Notes: a model not told the origin generated them from the sequence alone. DNA of 64,000 nt from an uncultured Roseovarius sp. (GCA_951812895.1 OX638333.1:2274001-2338000); one strand, 5' to 3'; shown: positions 36,424 to 44,605, numbered from the stretch's first letter. A program made the numbers and translations.

Positions 36424-37653
36424 ATGCAGCGGCAATACAGCTGGCCAGACGGCCATTGGAACTGGCCCGTCAGGCTAACGCACAAACATGGCGTCAAAGC
36501 CGGAAAGTTCATTTTTACCGGTGGTCAGGTTGATCTGGACCCACAGGGAAATGTGCGCCATCCCAACGACATTGAACAACAGTGCGCCTCGTCGATGGAA
36601 TACCTGCGGTGTGTCCTTGTCGATCTGGGTTGCGGTTTTGATGATCTGGTTCGGCTCGTTGTCTACTTTGTTGGCGATGCACAAACCGAGCAGCAGCTTC
36701 TTGAACAGATTGGCAATATCATTGGGGCAAACCCACGACCCGTGATCAACATGATTGGTTTGCCAGAGCTGTGTTACCCACAGATGATGATCGAAATCGA
36801 AGGTGTGGCAATGCGCGGGGAAGAGGAAACGCCGCTCGAAAGGACCTGCCTGCAGCTGCCCGATATGCCAAAACTGCCCTCTGCATTTTCACATGTTGTC
36901 CAGGGTGATGGCGTGATTTTCACCGGCGATTTATCCGCGGTTTTGCCATCTGGTGATGTTGAGGCCCCCGGTGATGTTCAAAAGCAGACTGAAATCATGA
37001 TGGACCAGTTGGGAAAGACGCTTGCAGCTGTGGGTGCAGACTATGACGATGTGCTGAAACTGAATGCCTATTATGTGGGTGATGGCACTGCTGAAAACTG
37101 GGAAACCCCCGCACGAATTAGGGCAGGGTATTTTAAAGATCTCGGGCCAACCCCAACAGGCATGACCGTTCCCTATTTCCCAAACCGCGACGTCATGACC
37201 AAGATTTATGTAACCGCTATGCGTGGTCAGGCCGGCGCACAGCTGGAAAAGAAACATGTTTGGCCAAAAGGGCATTGGGGCTGGACAACGCCTTTGCCTT
37301 ACAGCCATGGCACACTCTGCGGGTCGCTTATTCATGTCGGTGGTCAGGTTTCACTCACGGCTCAGGCAGTGGTCATCCATCCGGGCGATATGGTTGCCCA
37401 GACCCGTAAAGCGATGGAAAATGTCAGGCGTGTGTTGGCCGAATTTGGTGCTGACCTTCAGGACGTTGTAAAAGTCACAACTTTTTATCAGGGCTCTGCC
37501 AGCGCAGAGGCTCTTCATGAAAACCTGCTTGTGCGTTCGCGCTCTTACACAGAACCAGGCCCCGCAACGACAGGTATTCCCATGCCGTCATTGATCTACA
37601 AAGACATGATGATCGAAATCGAGGTTATCGCTGTTAAAGAGAGCAGTCCGTGA
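36424..37653 (+). CDS. Tandem three-domain RidA (YjgF/YER057c/UK114) protein
   Basis: 409 residues made of three RidA-like domains: about 20-130, 150-268 and 292-405. Single-domain RidA proteins are about 130 residues and form homotrimers; here the trimer seems to be in one chain. Domains 1 and 3 share a Trp-rich lead (WPDGHWNW and WPKGHWGW). Arg105 aligns with the catalytic Arg of RidA (PRPVINMIGLP); domains 2 and 3 have TPTG and TTG in that place, so only one site may be active. RidA members hydrolyse reactive enamines/imines (RutC in the Rut pathway). Divergent from the GntR gene. Confidence 0.85.
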   Translation: MQRQYSWPDGHWNWPVRLTHKHGVKAGKFIFTGGQVDLDPQGNVRHPNDIEQQCASSMEYLRCVLVDLGCGFDDLVRLVVYFVGDAQTEQQLLEQIGNIIGANPRPVINMIGLPELCYPQMMIEIEGVAMRGEEETPLERTCLQLPDMPKLPSAFSHVVQGDGVIFTGDLSAVLPSGDVEAPGDVQKQTEIMMDQLGKTLAAVGADYDDVLKLNAYYVGDGTAENWETPARIRAGYFKDLGPTPTGMTVPYFPNRDVMTKIYVTAMRGQAGAQLEKKHVWPKGHWGWTTPLPYSHGTLCGSLIHVGGQVSLTAQAVVIHPGDMVAQTRKAMENVRRVLAEFGADLQDVVKVTTFYQGSASAEALHENLLVRSRSYTEPGPATTGIPMPSLIYKDMMIEIEVIAVKESSP

Positions 37654-37759
37654 TCTGAGGGACACGAATAATTTCTGCCGGACAGGAAAGGTCCAAGCCG
37701 GATTGCCCCTGCGGTTTGCCTACGTTAGGCAGTTGCGAACCAAGTGTATGAGATGTCCT

Positions 37760-38239
37760 ATGTCCCGAATCTGCCATATCGAACTCGACGATGCCAACCT
37801 GCCTCCACCAACGCCGGAGATCGAGCAAGAGCGTAAAGTGGCTATGTTCGATCTGATCGAAGAAAACTCTTTTGCGCTGCCGCAGCGCGAGGATCGGGAG
37901 GCGTTTGAAGGACCTTACAGGGTTGCACTGTCAATTCGCGAGAAACGACTGGTGTTTGACATCCGCAACGAAGATGAACAACCGGCGGCGGAATTTCACC
38001 TTTCGCTAAGCCCGTTCAGACAGGTGGTCAAAGACTACTGGGCGATCTGCGAAAGCTATTTTGATGCGGTCAAGAATATGCCACCCAGCCAGATCGAAAC
38101 CATCGATATGGCGCGCCGGGGTATCCACCACGAAGGTGCCCGCGTTCTGGCAGAGCGGCTGGAAGGCAAGGCCGATATCGACCATGATACCGCCCGGCGT
38201 CTCTTTACGCTGATTTGCGTGTTGCATTTCGGAGGCTGA
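37760..38239 (+). CDS. UPF0262 family protein
   Basis: 159 residues from ATG 37760 (MSRICHIELDD). Conserved alphaproteobacterial family of unknown function; typical stretches are ERKVAMFDLIEENSF, GPYRVALSIREKRLVFDI, and IDMARRGIHHEGARVL. No signal peptide or helix. It ends 5 bases before the LMW phosphatase gene, a pairing that recurs in Rhodobacteraceae genomes. Confidence 0.85.
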   Translation: MSRICHIELDDANLPPPTPEIEQERKVAMFDLIEENSFALPQREDREAFEGPYRVALSIREKRLVFDIRNEDEQPAAEFHLSLSPFRQVVKDYWAICESYFDAVKNMPPSQIETIDMARRGIHHEGARVLAERLEGKADIDHDTARRLFTLICVLHFGG

Positions 38240-38244
38240 TAGGA

Positions 38245-38688
38245 ATGGCCAAGGAGCTTCCACAGTCGGTGCTCTTTTGCTGCGACCATAATGCTGTTCG
38301 GTCTCCTATGGCCGAAGGCATCATGAAGAAACTTTATGGAACAGATACTTACGTTCAGTCAGCAGGTGTCAAAAGTGACCTGGAGATTGATGGTTTTTCC
38401 ATCGCGGTCTGCGAAGAGATCGGGGTGGAGCTGGCGAGGCACAGGGTCCGCAACTTTGACGAAATGGAGCAATGGGGGGATGACCTGTCTTCCTTTGATC
38501 TGGTGGTCTCGCTCAGCCCGGCAAGCCAGCGGCGCGCGCTGGAACTGACCCGGGTGTTCCACCTTGAAGTGATCTATTGGCCGATCATGGACCCGACGGG
38601 TTTGGGCGAAACCCGCGAGGCAAAACTTGCCTCTTACCGCCAGACGCGTGATCAAATCGTCAAACACCTGAAAGAACGTTGGGGCTAG
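38245..38688 (+). CDS. Low-molecular-weight protein tyrosine phosphatase/arsenate reductase-like
   Basis: 147 residues; the phosphate-binding CX5R loop is CDHNAVRS near the N-terminus (VLFCCDHNAVRSPMAEGI), and the general acid Asp is in MDPTG near residue 115. ATG 38245 follows GGAGG by nine bases; an upstream in-frame start overlaps the previous gene and is not used. Coupled to UPF0262. Substrate not known; could act on tyrosine phosphate or arsenate. Confidence 0.88.
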   Translation: MAKELPQSVLFCCDHNAVRSPMAEGIMKKLYGTDTYVQSAGVKSDLEIDGFSIAVCEEIGVELARHRVRNFDEMEQWGDDLSSFDLVVSLSPASQRRALELTRVFHLEVIYWPIMDPTGLGETREAKLASYRQTRDQIVKHLKERWG

Positions 38689-38724
38689 CCTAAAAAGCAA
38701 ACCCCAAAAAGTTCCCGGCGTTTT

Positions 38725-38750
38725 GAAAAGGCGGCCGGGTCAGGCCGCCT
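38725..38750 (-). terminator. Terminator at the 3' end of the Hint gene
   Basis: AGGCGGCC (38729-38736) and GGCCGCCT (38743-38750) form an eight-base-pair stem with a six-base loop; on the minus strand it is followed by TTTTC. It overlaps the last codons of the Hint gene and may also stop read-through from the phosphatase gene on plus. Confidence 0.7.
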
Positions 38751-39804
38751 CATACATCAGAATTGCCGCCTCTGAACGGTTCAGATTGCGCCGTGCAAAT
38801 CCACCATAGGCGTTCGGTTCGTATTCCAGCATCGGATTGAGCCGCAACAACCGCGACCGATCAAAATCATCCAATGTCGTAAGTGCGGCACTCGCCGGGT
38901 GGAAGCTTTCGGTCTCCACCCCATTCGCCCAAAGGATCTGATGACGTGACAACAGCAGGTGGATATAGGTCACCTCCCGCACCGCCATATCACAGGTAAT
39001 TGTCTGATCGTTGATCAGATCCTTAGCCGAAACCAGAACTTCAGGCGTATTGAACAGCGCGCGCGCGACATCGCCCTTCACCATCATCCGATGTTCGGGC
39101 GAAACCAGCAATTCCTCTTCTGGCCTGTTCACTCCTAATGCTCCGGCCCGGATGCGCACAGGCCGTAGATGCGGCATGGCAAACAGCCGAGCACCGGTCA
39201 TTTTCCGGCTGCCGATCCACTGTATCTCTTCTGCACCATAATCTTTGGTTTGGATATAATCGCCCTCACGCAACTCTTCGATCAGCCGCGGCCCATCGGG
39301 CGTTTCGATGCGCGTTCCGGGGGTAAAACAAATCACCCCGCCAGAGTCCGGTCCAACCGGGTTCTGGCGTGTGCTGTGCACGGAATGGTGCACCACCCAC
39401 AGCTCTTTGCCTCTTGGTGGAATGTCATCAAGGAACATCAACAAAGGCGGCGCGTTGCGGCCCGCCTCGATTACAGTAAGCGTATAACTCTTAAGACCGT
39501 CGGTCACGACCAGACCGCTGTCTTCAAAAGATTCCGCTACATCTATTCCCCTGATATCACTCGTGTTTTCATGTGCCGCGCGGACCAGTCTCCGCACGAG
39601 TTTTGCTGCGCATTTGCGATTTGCTGCGCTTCCGTCTGCCCGTTCCAGTCGCAGTGCCCCATTCGGGTTATCAACCCGTACCAGCTCGCCACGCCAGGAC
39701 CAAGTTGCCCCAACGCTCAAAGCTTCCATAGGTGCGGCCTCAAGACCGTCTATTTCTGTTTGCGACCAGGAGATGACAAACGCGCCGCGATAGCCCGTTC
39801 CCAT
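38740..39804 (-). CDS. Hint (Hedgehog/intein) domain protein
   Basis: 354 residues. The Hint_2 domain (about 185-330) starts at GGVICFTPGTRIETPDGPRLIEELREGDYIQT, with the catalytic Cys preceding FTPGT, and includes RKMTGARLFAMPHLRPVRIRAGALG and LLVSPEHRMMV (penetrating TxxH-type block). No canonical C-terminal His-Asn splice is visible, so cleavage without splicing is possible. The N-terminal 180 residues have no recognised domain. Such proteins are numerous in roseobacters and often secreted by type I systems, but no transporter lies nearby. Confidence 0.8.
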   Translation of the reverse strand: MGTGYRGAFVISWSQTEIDGLEAAPMEALSVGATWSWRGELVRVDNPNGALRLERADGSAANRKCAAKLVRRLVRAAHENTSDIRGIDVAESFEDSGLVVTDGLKSYTLTVIEAGRNAPPLLMFLDDIPPRGKELWVVHHSVHSTRQNPVGPDSGGVICFTPGTRIETPDGPRLIEELREGDYIQTKDYGAEEIQWIGSRKMTGARLFAMPHLRPVRIRAGALGVNRPEEELLVSPEHRMMVKGDVARALFNTPEVLVSAKDLINDQTITCDMAVREVTYIHLLLSRHQILWANGVETESFHPASAALTTLDDFDRSRLLRLNPMLEYEPNAYGGFARRNLNRSEAAILMYEAA

Positions 39805-39890
39805 TGCCTGAAAGCCTGCCTCTTATATTTTTTATTAAGCAAAAGTTAACAAAACCGAATCACCCTGGGAAGCCCCCAGATAATTTTTTA

Positions 39891-40808
39891 TCAAAAATTC
39901 AATTTTAGTCGCAGAGAACCCACAATTTGCTCGTCTCTTTGAGTGGTAAATTCCTGGTCCAGCCACGTCAGACCATAGAACAATGCGCCACCCTTTTTCC
40001 CTTGCCAGTGCAAACCTGCACGAACCCGAGAACGCGCATCAGTAAGGCTCAAGCCACGTGAAGATGAAATGAGCTCGCTGTCGGTCACGCGGGCAATATC
40101 AGCACCAAGGACAAGGGCATAACCGCTTCGTTGCTGTTCAACCGCGCGATAGCGATGCCCTGTTACCGGATCACGCACCAGCAATTCACCTTGGCCGATC
40201 CGGCCCACGGTCAGGTCAGCCCCGGCGCGGATCAGTGTTTCCAGTCCGGCACGCGCCTCAACAAACGGGCGTAGCCGCGCGGCTTGGCCTATTGAAAACT
40301 CTCGCCCTGCTTCCATCACCACGGTTGGATTGACGTCATTTCCAACCTGTGCAGCCCGCACGGCTGGGGACATATTGTTGCCGCCCAGAACATCGTGGAC
40401 CAGACCCTGAAACTCATCCAATTGGGTCATCGGACCGGTCAGCACAATGTCGGCACCAACAGAGTATTCAATCAAACGGGGTTGAAAATGCGTATGCAGG
40501 CCGAGCGACAAGATTCCGGCAAAAGGACGATCCCCTGGCACCGGCCCTGCTACATTCTCCGGTGCTATGATTTCCCCGTTGAAACGCAACTCCAATAATT
40601 GGCCAAATGCCGCTGGGGCTTGCCCGGTCCACTCTGGCCCCCAGACCCGGCTATTTGCGTATGACCCGGTACGCCAACGGTCATGGGTGTCGCCAAACAA
40701 ATCATTGGTCAACAACTCGCCATAGCCGATCCGGCTCCGGTCAGAACTTATTGCCATCTGAGAAAACATAAGAAGTGCGCAAAATGCGGCGGCTAACGGA
40801 CGGAGCAT
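39891..40808 (-). CDS. Outer-membrane lipid A deacylase LpxR family (DUF2219)
   Basis: 305 residues with a signal peptide (about 1-21, ending MAISSD). Family motifs: NDLFGDTHDRWRTGSY near the N-terminus (Asn and Asp active-site region) and GDRPFAGILSLGLHTHF. The rest alternates beta strands as expected for a 12-strand barrel and the final residue is Phe (LRLKLNF), the usual outer-membrane C-terminal signal. LpxR removes 3'-acyloxyacyl chains from lipid A; activity here is inferred by family. Confidence 0.85.
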   Translation of the reverse strand: MLRPLAAAFCALLMFSQMAISSDRSRIGYGELLTNDLFGDTHDRWRTGSYANSRVWGPEWTGQAPAAFGQLLELRFNGEIIAPENVAGPVPGDRPFAGILSLGLHTHFQPRLIEYSVGADIVLTGPMTQLDEFQGLVHDVLGGNNMSPAVRAAQVGNDVNPTVVMEAGREFSIGQAARLRPFVEARAGLETLIRAGADLTVGRIGQGELLVRDPVTGHRYRAVEQQRSGYALVLGADIARVTDSELISSSRGLSLTDARSRVRAGLHWQGKKGGALFYGLTWLDQEFTTQRDEQIVGSLRLKLNF

Positions 40809-40926
40809 TCAGTCAAAATCCCTGTTCTGCGCCCCCCGGCCCATGCGTCATACCAGAATGCAGCTTTGCGCTTCTACCCCGGGTTACTACTTTCCCGCGC
40901 ACTGTGCCGTTTTTGCGCCGGTTATC

Positions 40927-41430
40927 TCACGCAATATGTGGTCCATGTGGAGTGGTGGTCAGCACCTCGACGCCTTGGTTCCCTAACAATACGGTGTTGG
41001 ACACAAAGTAATTGCCGCGACCGGTTTCGGTGAACCAGGACATCAGGTGAAAGGTCATACCTTCCTGCATTAGAAGATCAGAATCGTGGCGTAACCCGGT
41101 CACTCTTGGCCCTCCGGTCCAAGAGGGCGGAAAACCGATCCCAACCAAGTAGCCACAATGATGCCTGCGATATTCCGGCATGCCCGCCGCATCCACCACC
41201 GACTGCCAGCCATTATAGACATCTCGTGCACGGGCACCGGGTTTCAGCGCTGCCAGAGTCGCATCAAATGCCGCGCTGCAAAGCACCGCCATTTCGGCGT
41301 CTTCATCTGAAATCCCTCCGATGTTCACCAGCCGGCCCATGGGTGCGTTATATCGTGAAACGCACCCGGCAATCTCCAGGAACACCGCCTCGCGATGAAT
41401 GCCCTCACCCCAATGGGATGTACCGGCTGC
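40927..41430 (-). pseudogene. M24 creatinase/ectoine-hydrolase-like gene, 3' fragment
   Basis: C-terminal part of the M24-family gene cut by the IS element; it resumes with AAGT-SHWGEGIHREAVFLEIAGC and runs to the natural stop at 40927. Key features: RHHCGYLVGIGFPPSW and GMTFHLMSWF, where metallopeptidases usually have Glu, so it belongs to the non-metal creatinase/ectoine hydrolase side of M24. The 13 bases at 41418-41430 are repeated at 42784-42796. With the 5' fragment it makes an unbroken 380-codon frame. No start site of its own; the ATG-type codons inside are not preceded by a good site. Confidence 0.85.
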
Positions 41431-41480
41431 TTCACCCAGCAGGTTAGGCTTGGCCTATTTCTGCAACATGGAGAAGTAGC

Positions 41481-42539
41481 ATGGCGAAGAACGATTTTAA
41501 TGAGTTGATGTCGGTTGGCATCGACATTGGCAAAGATGTCTTTCACTTGGTTGGTTTTGATTATGATGGCCAGCTCGTGCTGCGCAAGAAGATCAAACGG
41601 CTGGCACTGTTGGCAACGTTTGAGAATTTGCCGCGCTGCATTGTTGGTATGGAGGCCTGCTTGAGCGCGCATTTTGTCAGCCGGACGCTGCGCGAAATGG
41701 GTTTCGAGCCTCGTATTATTCCTGCGATTTACGTGAAGCCTTTCAACAAGGGTCAAAAGAACGACTACAATGATGCCGAAGCCATCGCAGAGGCTGCGTT
41801 GCGTCCCAATCTGAAAACAGTCTCAGAGAAAACCCAGGACCAGCTTGACCTTCAAGCACTACATCGCGTCCGGTCTCGCCTTGTGTCGCGGCGGACGGCA
41901 GCCATGAACCAAATCCGTGCCTTTTTGATCGAACAAGGCATCACCGTCCGGCGCAGTGTCGCCGCCCTGCGCAATTCCCTTGATGCTATTCTGGACAACC
42001 GCAGTGGCGAGATGTCCCTGCGCATGCGGAAGCTGATTTTGGGTCTTCAACAGGATTGGATCTGGCTGGATAAACGGATCGAGATGACGACATCAGAAAT
42101 CAAAAAGGTCAGTGAAACTGAGCCGGGTTGCCAGCGCCTCATGACCATCCCAGGCATCGGCCCCCTGATCTCGACAGCAATGGTCGCCGCCATCGGCAAA
42201 GGCGAGGCCTATGACCGAGGGCGTGACTTTGCGGCCTGGCTTGGATTGGTGCCACGGCAACACAGCACTGGGGGACGCACCATATTAGGCAGCATCACAA
42301 AACGCGGAAGTAGATATCTGCGCATGCTCTTTGTGCAGGCAGCACAGGTCATCATGATGCGGCCAAAGAACTGGCACAAGTTCAGCTTTGGCGTTTGGCT
42401 GGAGGCGGCCTCAACGCGCATGCAGCACAACAAGCTTGGTGTCGCACTGGCCAACAAACTGGCCCGGATCGCATGGAGCGTTCTAAGCTCCGGCAAGGAT
42501 TTTGATTGGAAGGAAAGAGAGACAGCGTCAGCGATCTAA
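41481..42539 (+). CDS. IS110 family transposase (DEDD/serine recombinase-like)
   Basis: 352 residues, intact. The N-terminal RuvC-like DEDD domain begins GIDIGKDVFHLVGFD (first Asp), then MEACLSAHF (Glu) and KNDYNDAEAIAEA (two Asp). A coiled linker follows, and the C-terminal Tnp20 domain has PGIGPLISTAMVAAIG and GLVPRQHSTGGRTILGSITKRGSRYLR with the catalytic Ser. GGAG precedes the ATG by eight bases. IS110-family transposases use a bridge RNA encoded in a non-coding end. It splits an M24-family gene. Confidence 0.95.
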   Translation: MAKNDFNELMSVGIDIGKDVFHLVGFDYDGQLVLRKKIKRLALLATFENLPRCIVGMEACLSAHFVSRTLREMGFEPRIIPAIYVKPFNKGQKNDYNDAEAIAEAALRPNLKTVSEKTQDQLDLQALHRVRSRLVSRRTAAMNQIRAFLIEQGITVRRSVAALRNSLDAILDNRSGEMSLRMRKLILGLQQDWIWLDKRIEMTTSEIKKVSETEPGCQRLMTIPGIGPLISTAMVAAIGKGEAYDRGRDFAAWLGLVPRQHSTGGRTILGSITKRGSRYLRMLFVQAAQVIMMRPKNWHKFSFGVWLEAASTRMQHNKLGVALANKLARIAWSVLSSGKDFDWKERETASAI

Positions 42540-42761
42540 GCAGACCGCTGACACAACGATGTTCGTAAACCTCAAATGCATGGAACGGGAATAAGACGCA
42601 CCCAAAGTCTGAGAGCCCAAATGGTCATCAATGATCTGGTAAGTAATGAGACAGCGGCGCGTGCGCACTCCCAACAGGGCCACGGCAATCAACAAGCCGA
42701 TACAAAGGCCGGATACATATCAGCGACTTCCTGAAGACGTGCAATTTATCACTTGCGAACA
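42540..42761 (+). ncRNA. Candidate bridge RNA region of the IS element (right end)
   Basis: About 220 bases without a coding frame between the transposase stop and the palindrome at the right junction. In IS1111-type elements the guide (bridge) RNA lies in this right end. Local structures visible include GTGCGCAC and the GGCC-containing subterminal repeat. No promoter or loop sequence has been proven; location is by family knowledge. Confidence 0.45.
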
Positions 42762-42796
42762 GCAGCCGGTACATACATTATGTATGTACCGGCTGC
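42762..42796. repeat. 35-nt perfect palindrome at the IS right junction
   Basis: Arms GCAGCCGGTACATACAT and ATGTATGTACCGGCTGC are exact inverted copies around one T. The outer 13 bases of the right arm are the same sequence as the left flank (41418-41430), so the same 13-mer occurs once at the left junction and twice, inverted, at the right one. Confidence 0.9.
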
Positions 42797-43435
42797 CATC
42801 CGGTGCGCAGGCCTCAGAAACGGGCCAAACCCTGGCGGTGTTCCCCCGGCTTTGGTCATCGCCGACAGGCATTCCGCGGCGACTTCGGATTCTGCCGCGC
42901 CGTCATGAACGGCAGCTATTGCTGCCTGTGTTCCTGCATCGGAAGCGCGCGCTGCACGGCGCATGAACCCCTGTTCCTCTTTGGACTTCACCAGCCTGAT
43001 CGTGTCGACCATCCCGGTCACATCGCGCCATTCGCCGGCTGGGACCGCTGCCAGAATTTGCGCGCCCATTGTATGACACAACCCGCTTGAACCGCCTTCG
43101 TATCCGATCAGCTTACCGTTGGTCGTGTCCGCCAGATGGCGGATCACCACATCTGCGGCGCTCTCGGAATCGCTGTGTCCTACAAACTGTGCATTGCGCA
43201 CCATATTGCGTATCGCCACCTGCTCCATTTGTCGCGTGACCAGAACCAGATCGCCGTCTGTCGGAACGATCAAAACATGCGGCGCGAAATAGCCCCAATG
43301 ATCCAGCCCGATGAGGTAAAAGATGTTCTCCGGGCTGCTCAGCATCAAAAGATCAAGTTCCTGATCTGCCATGCTGCTGCGAACTGATTGGACACGTCGG
43401 GCAAGTTCTGAATCTGAGAACGGATTGGAATGCAT
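42784..43435 (-). pseudogene. M24 creatinase/ectoine-hydrolase-like gene, 5' fragment
   Basis: N-terminal part of the interrupted gene, from ATG 43435 (AAGGA nine bases upstream) to the 13-bp repeat; an adventitious stop follows at 42749 inside the IS. Contains the creatinase N-terminal domain (LDLLMLSSPENIFYLIGLDHWGYFAPHVLIVP) and the start of the pita-bread domain (TKAGGTPPGFGPFLRPAHRMAAGT). Diverges from the racemase-like gene at 43542, as in some ectoine-use clusters. Truncated and probably inactive. Confidence 0.85.
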
Positions 43436-43541
43436 CTTTCGTTCCTTCGCTGACAATCGAGCAGGGTTTTCTGCTACGTGACAGATTGCCCGAATGTGGT
43501 GAAAAAGCTAGACTAATCGAAACACCAAGGGAGCTGTGTCG

Positions 43542-44324
43542 ATGAACAAACCAGAATCGCTTTTCCCCGACGCCAGTTCGCAAATTCTGGCCACCCCTAG
43601 GTTTGATGGTGGGCGCAATGCGCGGGCAAAAATAGGCTTTGTTCTCATCCCCAATGAGCAGACGATTGAGGATGACATGATTCGCAATATGCCAGCGGGT
43701 GTTGGGTGTTATTTCAGCCGAGCCACCATGCCACGTGAGATTTCGACCGAAAGCCTGGCCCAATTGAAAGGGTCGCTCGCTGAAACCGCGGCCCGCATTC
43801 TTCCCGACGACGGTCTGGATGTCATTGCCTTTGCCTGTACCTCAGGAACAGTGGCAGTCGGTGAGGAGGAATCCTGCACAGAACTTTCCAAAGGTGCGCC
43901 GGGGGCAAAAACCTCCACTCTGGCTGGCTCGGTGCGCAAAGCGCTCTCAGCATTTGACGTTCGCAAGATCGTGCTGGGCAGCCCTTATGTATCTGAGCTC
44001 AATGCCAATGTGGCCCATTACCTTGAAGGGGTCGGATTCACCGTGCTCGAAATTCATGGCATGGGTCTACAATATGATACGGACATGATCCGCGTCACAC
44101 CTGACTACATTTTCGATTATGCACATGCGATCGACCACCCAGATGCAGAGGCCGTTTTGCTTAGTTGTGGCGCGTTACGCAGTATTGATGTGGTGGATCA
44201 GATCGAGCAGTCGCTGGGCAAACCTGTGATATGCTCTAATCAGGCGATGCTCTGGGATTGTCTTCGCCTCGCCGGGGTAAATGACGCTCTCCCGGGCCTT
44301 GGCAGATTGTTGCGCGAATACTAA
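43542..44324 (+). CDS. Asp/Glu racemase-like protein (maleate isomerase/EutA type)
   Basis: 260 residues from ATG 43542, which has AGGGAG nine bases upstream (a GTG two codons earlier is too close to it). Two active-site cysteines are visible in FACTSGTVAVG and LLSCGALRS, the layout of arylmalonate decarboxylase, maleate cis-trans isomerase and EutA of ectoine clusters. It diverges from the broken M24 gene, so it may be a leftover of a two-gene catabolic unit. No other ectoine genes are in the window, hence the assignment is not pressed. Confidence 0.8.
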   Translation: MNKPESLFPDASSQILATPRFDGGRNARAKIGFVLIPNEQTIEDDMIRNMPAGVGCYFSRATMPREISTESLAQLKGSLAETAARILPDDGLDVIAFACTSGTVAVGEEESCTELSKGAPGAKTSTLAGSVRKALSAFDVRKIVLGSPYVSELNANVAHYLEGVGFTVLEIHGMGLQYDTDMIRVTPDYIFDYAHAIDHPDAEAVLLSCGALRSIDVVDQIEQSLGKPVICSNQAMLWDCLRLAGVNDALPGLGRLLREY

Positions 44325-44363
44325 AAAGAGCGAATGAACAATCTTGGGAAATGTATGCTGCCC

Positions 44364-44406
44364 GGTGTACAGGGGGTGTACGGGTTGTGTACGGATATCA
44401 CCCCCC
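44364..44406 (+). repeat. 43-bp dispersed repeat, copy B
   Basis: Same 43 bases as 24205-24247, with diverged but related flanks (AAATGT upstream and TTTTTGG downstream in both). The GGGGGTG/CACCCCC hairpin here is followed by AATTTTTGGG, so after the racemase-like gene it could serve as a terminator on plus. Confidence 0.9.
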
Positions 44407-44475
44407 AATTTTTGGGATTTGATGGCCAGCGCATTTCAGATATCCAACGTCCGAAATTTTGTACCTTCCAGCTTA

Positions 44476-44503
44476 TTGACTCTGTCCCGCGGCCTTGTAT
44501 AAG
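44476..44503 (+). promoter_or_regulatory. sigma-70-type promoter for rpsD
   Basis: TTGACT (44476-44481), 16-base spacer, TATAAG (44498-44503): a near-consensus housekeeping promoter. Transcription would start near 44510, leaving a leader of about 100 bases. Confidence 0.75.
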
Positions 44504-44548
44504 CGCGCTTTCATTGGTGTTGGTGGCCTCCGCAAGGAGATCCCTGTC

Positions 44549-44605
44549 ACCCCGGCAAAATCCGGGGAGAGGACAACGCCCTTCGAAACCTGAACGAAGG
44601 AGATC
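44549..44605 (+). promoter_or_regulatory. Structured leader of rpsD
   Basis: Two hairpins lie just before the S4 start: CCCCGG-CAAAAT-CCGGGG (44552-44569) and CCTTCG-AAACCTGAA-CGAAGG (44581-44601), the second overlapping the ribosome-binding site CGAAGGAG. This could let S4 or another signal control translation. Structure seen; regulation inferred. Confidence 0.45.

Larger units (their letters stand above)
41431..42783 (+). mobile_element. IS110-family (IS1111-type) insertion sequence
   Basis: A 1353-bp element flanked by perfect 13-bp direct copies of ATGTACCGGCTGC. It holds one transposase gene, a short left non-coding end (50 bases) and a long right end (244 bases). Candidate subterminal inverted repeats are GGCCTATTTCTGC (41452-41464) and GCCGATACAAAGGCC (42696-42710). 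The long right end and subterminal repeats suggest the IS1111 subgroup. Because this family usually makes no target duplication, the exact ends may be a few bases different. Confidence 0.8.

Noticed and set aside
38215-38244. Earlier start for the LMW phosphatase
   Set aside because: It would overlap UPF0262 coding sequence by 25 bases; GGAGG is placed for ATG 38245.
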